From RUG100 sp034927505 (GTDB lineage Bacteria; Bacillota; Clostridia; Peptostreptococcales; Anaerovoracaceae), in NCBI GenBank assembly GCA_034927505.1, contig JAYFPY010000024.1, positions 20,085 through 84,084 on the forward strand: DNA of 64,000 nucleotides, given 5' to 3'. The translations under genes and the position numbers were made by a program. Under the pieces are notes generated by a model that was not told the origin of the DNA, ran no database searches, and saw nothing but the letters and a program-made list of their open reading frames with translations. Positions 1 to 7,400 of the stretch are shown in pieces. The stretch's first letter is position 1. Each line of letters opens with the position of its first letter.

Positions 1-39
1 CTGCGGGAGAGGATGGAAGCAAAAAAGAAATGAAAACAA

Positions 40-69
40 AAATGCCGACAATGCAGCCGGCGTTTTTTT
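40..69. terminator. Probable bidirectional terminator
   Basis: A stem AAAATGCCG / CGGCGTTTT (one wobble pair) is followed by seven T on the plus strand and, read the other way, by a run of T on the minus strand. It would end a gene lying left of the window and also the XRE gene whose stop codon it touches. Confidence 0.6.
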
Positions 70-547
70 ATTTGATCTTGCCGTCAGCCACAGCCTGCTC
101 CATCCAAAGCTGCAGTGAGTCGATGGCCATAGCCATTTCTTTTAAGCGGTCCTGTATCTTGTGAAATTCGATGGCCTCTTCTTTTGATATGTTTTCATCT
201 GAGGTGATCTCGATCAATCTGTTTTTTTCAGCATCCAACGCATTCAGTGAAGCCAGCATCTCCAAAGTGATCCGTGAGAGGTTTTTGATCTGGATCTCCG
301 GTATGTATTCTTGTCCTATTTTGCATTCGTTTGAGCAGTAGTAATTGCACAAATTGGATGCTTTATATGCTTTTGACATAGCATAGATGATATCCGGTGC
401 CGCTTGTTTGGGATCAGATTCGATTTTTTCGATTTTTTCTGCCGACACAAATCCTGTTTTTTCAGAGGCGGCAGCCCTAGTAAGCCCCTCATTCTCCCGG
501 CATATCTGATAGTAGTTCTTGTTTTCTTTTACTGATTTTCTTCCCAT
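68..547 (-). CDS. XRE-family helix-turn-helix regulator with Cys cluster
   Basis: 159-aa protein. Residues about 10-62 look like a divergent Cro/C1-type helix-turn-helix (ENEGLTRAAASEKTGF...EKIEKIES), followed by a cysteine cluster CNYYCSNECKIG around residues 67-78 that is common in small clostridial XRE-like proteins. The C-terminal half is helical and charged, probably a dimerisation or effector region. It is transcribed away from the small-protein/DUF4230 operon that starts at 700; the spacer holds a 7-bp inverted repeat that may be its operator. Target and ligand cannot be read from the sequence. The HTH call is by pattern only, and the cysteines could bind metal or sense redox state. 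Confidence 0.75.
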   Translation of the reverse strand: MGRKSVKENKNYYQICRENEGLTRAAASEKTGFVSAEKIEKIESDPKQAAPDIIYAMSKAYKASNLCNYYCSNECKIGQEYIPEIQIKNLSRITLEMLASLNALDAEKNRLIEITSDENISKEEAIEFHKIQDRLKEMAMAIDSLQLWMEQAVADGKIK

Positions 548-591
548 AATAACCTGTACAAACCTTTCTGTATGTCTATTTCTCGGAAAAC

Positions 592-628
592 ACGGTAATA
601 GGGCCTTCTAATTAGCGGAGGTTACCGT
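592..628. promoter_or_regulatory. Inverted repeat between divergent genes, candidate operator
   Basis: ACGGTAA (592-598) and TTACCGT (622-628) are perfect inverted copies 23 bp apart, with a separate 8-bp palindrome CTAATTAG (608-615) between them. The right arm lies where a -35 would sit for a TATACA-like -10 at 649-654. The position between the XRE gene and the operon at 700 suggests repressor binding; this is inference. Confidence 0.4.
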
Positions 629-699
629 TTATTGATCTGTAAATCCATTATACACTAAACACATCAAAAGAAGACAGGAAAAACAAAGGAGGAACAGCG

Positions 700-858
700 A
701 TGGATGTAGATAGCAGGATGATGACGATCCGGATTATAGAGAAAATCAGAGCCAATAAAAGAATGGCAGAACGTCTAGGGATCAAAGAGGTTTCCCATAG
801 CAGAAGAAAAGAAGATGGATCAAGCAACACAATTATGTGTGGGGAGGAACGAAAATGA
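700..858 (+). CDS. Small conserved-looking protein, 52 aa, coupled to DUF4230 gene
   Basis: An ORF of 52 codons with a strong ribosome site (AAAGGAGG, 8 nt before the ATG at 700). The protein begins MDVDSRMMTIRIIEKI and is basic and mostly helical, with no signal peptide or membrane segment. Its TGA overlaps the ATG of the next gene in an ATGA arrangement (855-858), which implies translational coupling. I do not recognise a named family. The ribosome site and coupling are the reasons to call it a real gene; function is unknown. Confidence 0.6.
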   Translation: MDVDSRMMTIRIIEKIRANKRMAERLGIKEVSHSRRKEDGSSNTIMCGEERK

Positions 859-1448
859 AGAAAATAATTAAGAACATAATAATGATAATAATAGCAGCCT
901 TACTGGTCGTGGCAGCTGTCGCCGTATACAACTTCCTGAACAATGAGGGCGTCGAAGCGGGCAAAACCCTTAAAGGAGAATGTAATAATATCGGCGAGCT
1001 GACTACGCAGGAATACAGCTGTACTCGTGTTGAATCATTTGAGGATTCGAGGGAAATCGCAGGTATGGAGATACCATTTACCGAAAGCTCATGCAGCTTT
1101 TCATATGATTCGGTCACGAAAGCAGGGATCGATTTCAGCGACATCGATGTTGATGTAAGCGAACTGACAGATACAATAGAAATCAAGGTCCCAAAATCCA
1201 GGATAGTGAGCTGCGATGTTGATTACGATTCACAGAAGATTTACAACGAAAAAGAAAGTATTTTCACACCGATAACTTTGAAAGATCAGAATGGCCTCAT
1301 GAAGGACTACGAGAAGGCAGTAAAGAAAGAAGCTAAAGAGAGTGGCCTGTTAAAAAAAGCGGATAAAAATGCGAAAAAAGAGATAGAAAAAATGATCAGG
1401 GAAATACCAGAGATGGAAGACTATGAAGTTGAGTTCACTTCAGTGTAG
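855..1448 (+). CDS. DUF4230 membrane-anchored protein
   Basis: 197 aa. The start at 855 (MKKIIKNI) is preferred to an upstream ATG at 837 because GGGGAGG stands 7 nt before it and it overlaps the stop of the 52-aa gene. Residues about 5-28 form one hydrophobic anchor (signal anchor type), and the rest is extracytoplasmic. Residues about 45-190 match the pattern of DUF4230 proteins, which are widespread single-pass proteins of unknown function in Firmicutes; the tail is lysine and glutamate rich. It is followed after 14 bp by a 27-aa membrane peptide, so the three genes form one operon. Family assignment is from memory of the fold pattern; molecular function is not known. Confidence 0.7.
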   Translation: MKKIIKNIIMIIIAALLVVAAVAVYNFLNNEGVEAGKTLKGECNNIGELTTQEYSCTRVESFEDSREIAGMEIPFTESSCSFSYDSVTKAGIDFSDIDVDVSELTDTIEIKVPKSRIVSCDVDYDSQKIYNEKESIFTPITLKDQNGLMKDYEKAVKKEAKESGLLKKADKNAKKEIEKMIREIPEMEDYEVEFTSV

Positions 1449-1462
1449 AAAGGAGCAGGGCA

Positions 1463-1546
1463 ATGATGATAATGATAAAAAGAATAATAGGAACAACAGT
1501 TGGCATCATAGCAGCATTCTATTTTGTACTGCTGCTTACCAGATAA
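1463..1546 (+). CDS. 27-aa single-span membrane micro-protein
   Basis: ATG at 1463 follows AAAGGAGCAGGG, a good ribosome site. The peptide starts MMIMIKRIIGTTVG, then runs as one continuous hydrophobic helix and ends LLLTR before a TAA at 1544-1546. It is the last gene of the DUF4230 operon. Such peptides are often small subunits or regulators of a neighbouring membrane protein; here the natural partner is the DUF4230 protein. No homology is claimed. Confidence 0.5.
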   Translation: MMIMIKRIIGTTVGIIAAFYFVLLLTR

Positions 1547-1581
1547 TCAAGTAATATACCATAAATATCGATATAGTTTCA

Positions 1582-1629
1582 GCACCGGGCAAACCTCCTT
1601 TCTTAACAGCATCTCTCCCTGCCCGGTGC
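1582..1629. repeat. 10-bp perfect inverted repeat with 28-nt loop
   Basis: GCACCGGGCA (1582-1591) and TGCCCGGTGC (1620-1629) are perfect inverted copies in the spacer after the 27-aa gene. There is no T run behind them, and the loop carries CCTCCTTTCTT, an anti-Shine-Dalgarno-like stretch on this strand. Could be an RNA hairpin or a protein site. Confidence 0.45.
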
Positions 1630-1656
1630 GCAGATAAAGGGAAGATACATTATAAA

Positions 1657-1687
1657 ATCGGCCTGAGAAATCGGGCCGGTTTTTATT
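1657..1687 (+). terminator. Rho-independent terminator of the DUF4230 operon
   Basis: Stem CGGCC (1659-1663) / GGCCG (1674-1678) followed by GGTTTTTATTTT. It sits between the small-gene operon and the SEC-C gene. Confidence 0.65.
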
Positions 1688-1777
1688 TTGCGGCCGCACA
1701 TGGTACTGCCGGTACCGATGTGGTAGAATAAAGCTGCAAGGAAACATATGACAATGAACCGGTAAGGAGGTAAAAAA

Positions 1778-3625
1778 ATGCTTCTTGGATATGAACAAGG
1801 GATTCGATTCTCAAAGCTGTTCTGTGGTCTGCTGGATTACACCAATAAAAAATACAATATTGTTCCGGGACTGGTTTTTTCAAAGGGGATGCCGAAAGAC
1901 ATGGAACCGGTTGCGGATGTAAAAGCATATCTGTGGGAAAACGACAGGATAATCGATGATTATGTGAAAGAAAATCCTTATGGATTGAATATAGCGGAGT
2001 GCGATGCTGTGCTGAAATGGAAATATCATGATACCGCCAGGTTCTTCTATATAGAAGAGGACGACGGCTATTCGGTTTTTATGGATAATTACTATTTCTA
2101 TTATGTCACAGGGCATACAAAAGAAATAAAAGAGATGCTGGCTGACAGCGGTGAATGTGCTCCTGTGGAAACGACTCTGCTGCCTTTTGAGGATGCGATC
2201 GTGTATGACTTGACGATGGCCGGGTATGCAATATCTTCGGGGCCGAATATGACGGACAGTATGAAACGCACATATGAACGGGAAAAAGAAAACGATAATA
2301 TAATCAAAGACGGAAACACTTTCATAAGGAAAATGAAAGTGCCGGAAGGGGAACGGACTGAATGTGAGCCGGAGCCACTGCCCGGCAGCGATGACTTGCC
2401 TGAAATGACAGAGGCTGAAATGATGGAGGAGGCACAGCAGCGTAAGGAACTGGAGCTGATGATTCTTAAAGAGACAGAGCAGAAAATATCAGATCTTATG
2501 ATCGGAAGAATATCAAAGAAAAGGCCTGTGTCGGACAGCCTTCATGACGTGCTGACGGGACGGACAAAAAAGCAGCTGATGATCATCATAAAAAGCTTAA
2601 GGATAAGCCATGTATCTACATGTAATAAAGCTCAGCTCGTAAAAATATTAGAGCAAGAGTTATTGGAGCAGGAGCTGATAACAAAGGCATTGTTTATATG
2701 TAAAGATGAGGAAATGGATTTTATCAACAAAGTTGTGGCGCAGGGCGATGGTGAGTTCGAGGCTGAAAATACATGGGGTGTTTTTGTAGCATACAGCAGT
2801 ATAGATATTGCCTTTTACGCTTATGAGAAAAACGGAAAAGTCTATTTCATGACTACTAATGAGTTCAGAGCGGCTTATAAGAAAATATGCACGAAGGAAT
2901 TCCTGGAGCATCGTGATTTCAGCAATTTGATACTGCATCATGCAGATGCCCTGGTGGGCATATATGGAGTCGCGAAAGTCGATGATCTGATCGATGATCT
3001 GAAAAAACACTATGATATTGTAGCAGAGAAGGACCGTGTCCTTGCAGCTCTTGAGGAACAGATGGATCTCGACCGGGGGATATATGAGATAATTGATGAC
3101 TATATCGTGAACTTTGAAATCGCGGATGACCCTGACTGGTTTGAATATGTAAAAAGCCGCAACGAAACAGTTTTGCGAAAAGAGTATCCGCTGTCTACGT
3201 TGAAAAAATATTATAACGAAGATTACTATGAAGAAACAGAAGAATTAAAGCTGCTGAAAGAATTCTTTTATGAGAATTGCGAAGAGATACATTTTAATGA
3301 GTTTATGATCGATTCGCTGGTGGCAGAAATCTACGATAGTCTTGTGTCTGGTGAAAGAATAGATGGTACAATCAGTATTTTGGAAGACAATTATGTGATA
3401 TTCGAATTTGATAAAATGGATGCGCTGCTCCAATTGATAATGGCTGCGAAGAATGCGGCCATTACGTGGGGCAACAACGGTTGGACGCCGAAGGATCTGC
3501 ATGCGCATTTTAATAAAGAAAAAAGCGGACAGAAGAAAGCAAAAAAGAAGGTAGGAAGAAACGACCCCTGCCCATGCGGCAGCGGCAAGAAATACAAGTA
3601 CTGCTGTATGCTGAAAAATAATTAG
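1778..3625 (+). CDS. Large SEC-C zinc-motif protein, function unknown
   Basis: 615 aa, cytoplasmic by composition. Start ATG at 1778 has GTAAGGAGG 8 nt upstream; an extended -10 (TGGTAGAAT) lies about 50 bp before it. The extreme C-terminus carries a classic SEC-C zinc motif (RNDPCPCGSGKKYKYCC, with the pattern CxC...CC), preceded by a lysine-rich linker. Residues about 245-295 (RTKKQLMIIIKSL...NKAQLVKILEQ) resemble a SAP/Rho-N-like nucleic-acid-binding helix pair. The N-terminal 200 residues and the central region are not recognised. SEC-C tails also occur on SecA and on many proteins of unknown role, so the tail alone does not give a function. It stands alone, followed by the repeat island. 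Confidence 0.7.
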   Translation: MLLGYEQGIRFSKLFCGLLDYTNKKYNIVPGLVFSKGMPKDMEPVADVKAYLWENDRIIDDYVKENPYGLNIAECDAVLKWKYHDTARFFYIEEDDGYSVFMDNYYFYYVTGHTKEIKEMLADSGECAPVETTLLPFEDAIVYDLTMAGYAISSGPNMTDSMKRTYEREKENDNIIKDGNTFIRKMKVPEGERTECEPEPLPGSDDLPEMTEAEMMEEAQQRKELELMILKETEQKISDLMIGRISKKRPVSDSLHDVLTGRTKKQLMIIIKSLRISHVSTCNKAQLVKILEQELLEQELITKALFICKDEEMDFINKVVAQGDGEFEAENTWGVFVAYSSIDIAFYAYEKNGKVYFMTTNEFRAAYKKICTKEFLEHRDFSNLILHHADALVGIYGVAKVDDLIDDLKKHYDIVAEKDRVLAALEEQMDLDRGIYEIIDDYIVNFEIADDPDWFEYVKSRNETVLRKEYPLSTLKKYYNEDYYEETEELKLLKEFFYENCEEIHFNEFMIDSLVAEIYDSLVSGERIDGTISILEDNYVIFEFDKMDALLQLIMAAKNAAITWGNNGWTPKDLHAHFNKEKSGQKKAKKKVGRNDPCPCGSGKKYKYCCMLKNN

Positions 3626-3782
3626 CGAGAATCGTGCCATGAGAACTACTGATCTGCAGGAAGCAAAAGGCGAATTGTCCCGAGACTCCCATGCCGGGCC
3701 AGGGCCGAAACTCATAAAATTATATTTTCAGGCCGGTTGATGAGTGTTTAAATATGGAATCATATAGATAATATTCGGAAGA
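3626..3782. other. Intergenic DNA with a degenerate copy of the repeat end
   Basis: No gene is seen here. AAACTCAT (3708-3715) and TTGATGAGTGTTT (3737-3749) form an imperfect inverted pair around TTTTCAGGCC. This closely resembles the subterminal hairpin at 3901-3936 inside the long repeat, so it may be a decayed third copy of that end. Confidence 0.4.
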
Positions 3783-3803
3783 TCAAATAAGAATAATTGA
3801 GGG

Positions 3804-3843
3804 AAGACCCGATGGAGAGTATAACAGCTTTTCATCGGGTCTT
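3804..3843. terminator. 11-bp stem hairpin in left repeat
   Basis: AAGACCCGATG (3804-3814) pairs perfectly with CATCGGGTCTT (3833-3843). In the right copy the same hairpin follows the giant gene as its terminator. The downstream T run is weak (TTGATTT). Confidence 0.6.
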
Positions 3844-3897
3844 GATTTACGCATACATTCTTAAAAATGCTGACGGCGTGTCATGTCGGTATGCCTG

Positions 3898-4138
3898 AAA
3901 ACTCATCAAACAGACGTTTTCAGCCATCTGATGAGTGGCAAAATAAGGGAATGAGAGCAGAATCTTGTTGTAAAATAATATAATGTAAATAAATTACAAA
4001 TTATAACTAGGAATTTATAGCATTGAATATATATTATGGTTATATAGGACCATAAATCCTGTCAAATCGACTGAGGCGGGGTGCTTACAGGCAAACCCGT
4101 ATCATCACACGGCAAAAAAAGCCCAGTTGATGAGTTTT
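3898..4138. repeat. 241-bp core with 12-bp terminal inverted repeats, left copy
   Basis: The segment begins AAAACTCATCAA (3898-3909) and ends TTGATGAGTTTT (4127-4138), a perfect 12-bp inverted pair. A subterminal hairpin ACTCATCA / TGATGAGT (3901-3908, 3929-3936) lies at the left end, and a TCATCA...TGATGA hairpin around GGCAAAAAAAGCC lies at the right end. Size and ends resemble a miniature non-autonomous element, though no target-site duplication is clear. Confidence 0.55.
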
Positions 4139-4140
4139 GC

Positions 4141-4209
4141 GGCCCGGCCCGGACGGAAACCAAGTCGGCCCGACGGAAACCAACTCGGCTCGGACGGAAA
4201 CCATTGCCC
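4141..4209. repeat. GC-rich tandem repeat, about 20-21 bp period, three units
   Basis: Units of the form GGCCCGGACGGAAACCAAGTC repeat about three times with small changes (GGACGGAAACC, CGACGGAAACC, GGACGGAAACC). GC content is far above the surroundings. The right copy has more units of changed sequence, so the array varies in number. Confidence 0.7.
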
Positions 4210-4448
4210 GGTATTGGAATCGGACACGAAGCAAAAAAGCCGGTAAAGCTTGAAATGGCAGGGAGCGGCAAAGGATGAAATGAATATTCAAGGAATAGGA
4301 CAATGATATAAAAAAATAAAAAAACATTGAATAACATGATGAACGGTAGTAACATTAAACAAGGATGTTTGAATAATAAAGAAAGAAGAAGTCAAGAGTC
4401 TATCTTGATTGCAGCTGATGTGATTTAAAATGTTTGGAGGGAATGTTG
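4210..4448. other. Leader region of the giant surface-protein gene
   Basis: AT-rich, no gene seen. It supplies the ribosome site TTTGGAGGG at 4433-4441. A TTGATT...TAAAAT pair with only 15 bp between elements is the best promoter candidate and is weak. Confidence 0.4.
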
Positions 4449-7400
4449 ATGAAGATGCAAAGAATAGGCATAGTAGCCCTTTGTTTTATTTTCTTATTTT
4501 CTACTGTCATGTTCAATGGCGGGTATCTGGGAAAAGCCGATAATGCAAAAGCAGAAACGAAAACTGAAGTAAAGGCCGGGGCAGGCGCTTCCGGAGAATT
4601 TGTCAAAGGTGGAGATGCAAACGGCCCTGACTATCTTTACTATGGAAATTATAAGGGGGAACCGATAAAGTGGCGTGTCCTGGATAATCAGATGAACGGC
4701 ACATTCAAATCAAGTCAAGAAGGGCTGTTCCTCATGTCCGAATATGCTATGGGCAAGTCGATATTCAATTCAGATTCTGCCAACAGAAATTGGGCAGGCA
4801 GTCAACTGGAATCATATATGGAAGGGTTATATGATAAAGGCAGCAAAGATGAAGAGGGCAATTATTTGCCTTTATTTTCCGAAACAGAAAAGGCAGAAAT
4901 CCCTGCTGTTTCTAAAACTGAAACCGGAATAGTAAATTTCAACACTTCAACTACTGAATACGTATGTGAACCGTCAGGGTTGTCGGAAAATCATCTTTTC
5001 ACACTTTCTGCTCTGGAAGCGACGGATTCGGATTATGGATTCTCTTCTGGTGCGAATACGACAGATACGAAACGATGCCTGTACATAAGTGAAAAAGATA
5101 AAACAGGATGTTTCTGGCATACCAGATCATTAGTAAAGACAAATGATTCATTGAACTGGATGGCTGTGGCAGACGGTACAAATGGAAATATTACGAGAGG
5201 CGGAGCATCATGGGAGAGTGCATATGCCCGCCCGGCCATGAACGTTTCTACAAACAATGTATTAATGACTACTGCCGCCACAGCAGCAGACGGAGGCAAA
5301 CAGGCGGGAGACTCTCTGAACAAGGTGAAAGATATCGAAACCGGTACAGCGAAAAAGCTGACACTGATCACAGATTCTCAAAAACTGAGCAGTGTAAAGA
5401 TCACGGACGGTATGATAGATGCTTCCGGAGCGGAAGATTCATACATGAAGGTTTCATATATTGGTGCGACTACCGGGAAAAATGAATATCTTTCTGCGGC
5501 AATATATGGAACAGAAGGGACCGACAATGGGAAGCTTCTTTATTACGGAAATATAAAAAATCTGTCGGACAGCAGCAGTTCAGAGGGAACTGCAAAGATA
5601 GATCTGCCCGCAGGATTCGACAGTTCGAAAATGAAAGTGTCTGTTTTTACCGAATGTCTCAATGGAGACAAGCAGACCGATTATGCAGGCAAACCTGTGG
5701 AACTTAGCACAGAATCAGAGATAACTCTAAAGCAGGATTATGAAATCCAGGGACTTTCGGTAAATGTAGTCAATGTCAACAAAGTGCCTGCCGGAAAGAC
5801 AATAGAGATCAGCGGAATGGCTCTAAAAGAAGAATATAAAGAATCGAAAAAAATCGATCTGGAAGTAACGGGCAGAGACAACGGTGAGATTGTCCCTATA
5901 ACAAGAGTCGTCGGCAAGAGCAATACATATCAGTTCACAATGCCTCTGTTCAATGTGAAAGTATATGCGGCGGCTGTAGAAAAGGGGACCAGAATGGTAC
6001 GGGGCGATCTGGTCGAAGCAGACATGTCCAAATACGTTAAGAGCACAACGCTGAACACCACCCGGGTCCATACCGGAGACAAGGTGAAATATAAGATCAA
6101 TATGAGCAATGCAAGACATTATGCAGAGTCCGTATCTGTATATACTACAGACTTTGTTCTGGATCCCGGAGATGATCCGACAGGAGGAACGAGCATAAAG
6201 GAACAGGCAAATGTATTTGATAAAAACACAACCAATAAATATACGTTCAAAGACAGCGACAATGGAGAAGTGGAATTCACAGTGCCTGACGGCAGCCGGG
6301 ATATACTGATAGAGGCAAATATAAAAGATGTAGAGAAATACAAAGTGATCATCGCCGGTGATATCGATGATCTGGGAATAGAAAATGACGGCTTTGAAAA
6401 AAAATCCGGTATAATGGGCATTGGCGACAGATATGAAGCAAGCTATTATCCGGGCCAGAATGTTGTTCTGAATTTGAAATCTACAATGCCATATAAAGGA
6501 TTTGATTTCGACGTCATTGAACCGGGAGGAAATGCGCCGGCCCCGGCGCCGGAAGTGAATACAGCTGACATTAATGATCAGGGTCAGTTCAGTTCGAAAT
6601 ATGATTTTCAGCTTCCGGAATTTTCCATGGGTCAGAACAACGGGGGCACATATACTATAAAATTGAAATCAAAGGACCTGTTCCATAAGTACGATGTATC
6701 CTCGGCGACGCCTGACGCATCATCCATCAGCGATGACGATCTGAGCAAGATCACTGTACAGGGTGAAAGACTGGGACAAATTTTTGGAGATGACGGACTG
6801 GACCTTCTGGAAGATGAAACGCAGAAAGGATCCATACAGAAGATAACATTCGGAACGTCGGAGGATCCGTCTAAAAACGAGGAAATAAAACTTGATGAGA
6901 ACTCTATGCTTTCTTCGGATCATAAAACCATAACAGTGCCTCTGTCCAAAGAATTGATAAAAAAAATCAGAGAAGCGGACCGGTCGCACGAAGTGTCCGC
7001 GTATTATTTGACTGTAGGTACCGATGCTGTTGAAGTAGAGCTCCCCTATGATAAAAAAATGAGGAGTGAGGAGTTCGGTATTCTTGCCGTAATGACCAAA
7101 GACAAGACGCACAGCATTTTCCTTGCCGATTCAGATGATCAAATAACCGAGGAAGCGACAGCATCCGGCAAGAAAGTCCTGTTCACGGCGCAGGGAAAAG
7201 TAAAATACGACAAGGCGACGAAACGGTACTATTTCAAGAAAGGGGAAAACATCATAGACGGTACTGTAACATGTATCAATACCGGTGACAATGAGATGTA
7301 TTTCACGGAAGACAATGGAACGGTCAAGCTGTCCGCAAGCAAGTGTGTACTATCCATTCCGGGGACCACTTTCTTCAAGAGACTTACGCCAAAAAACGAT

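Larger units (their letters stand above)
3783..4167. repeat. 385-bp long direct repeat, left copy
   Basis: This stretch recurs at 10732-11116 with the same length and about 13 mismatches by eye, so roughly 97% identity. The two copies flank the giant surface-protein gene in direct orientation. The repeat starts with the same TCAAATAAG that forms the end of the giant gene at its right copy, so the left copy carries the last codons of such a gene without the gene. It contains a terminator hairpin and a 241-bp core with 12-bp inverted ends, and finishes in GC-rich tandem repeats. No protein is convincingly encoded. Confidence 0.9.

Noticed and set aside
4055..4140. GEMM-I (c-di-GMP-I) riboswitch-like sequence (ACAGGCAAACCCG...GGCAAAAAAAGCC) upstream of the giant surface gene
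   Set aside because: The first part resembles the aptamer's CAGGGCAAACC, but GACGCAAAGCC and the second helix with its GGTAGG-type tail are absent, and the same sequence also occurs after the gene in the repeat. An Infernal search would settle it.
4081..4278. 65-codon open frame in the left repeat, with a similar start in the right repeat (11030)
   Set aside because: No ribosome site, GC-rich tandem-repeat translation, and the two versions diverge in sequence. Only the CoA-transferase part after 11198 looks like protein.
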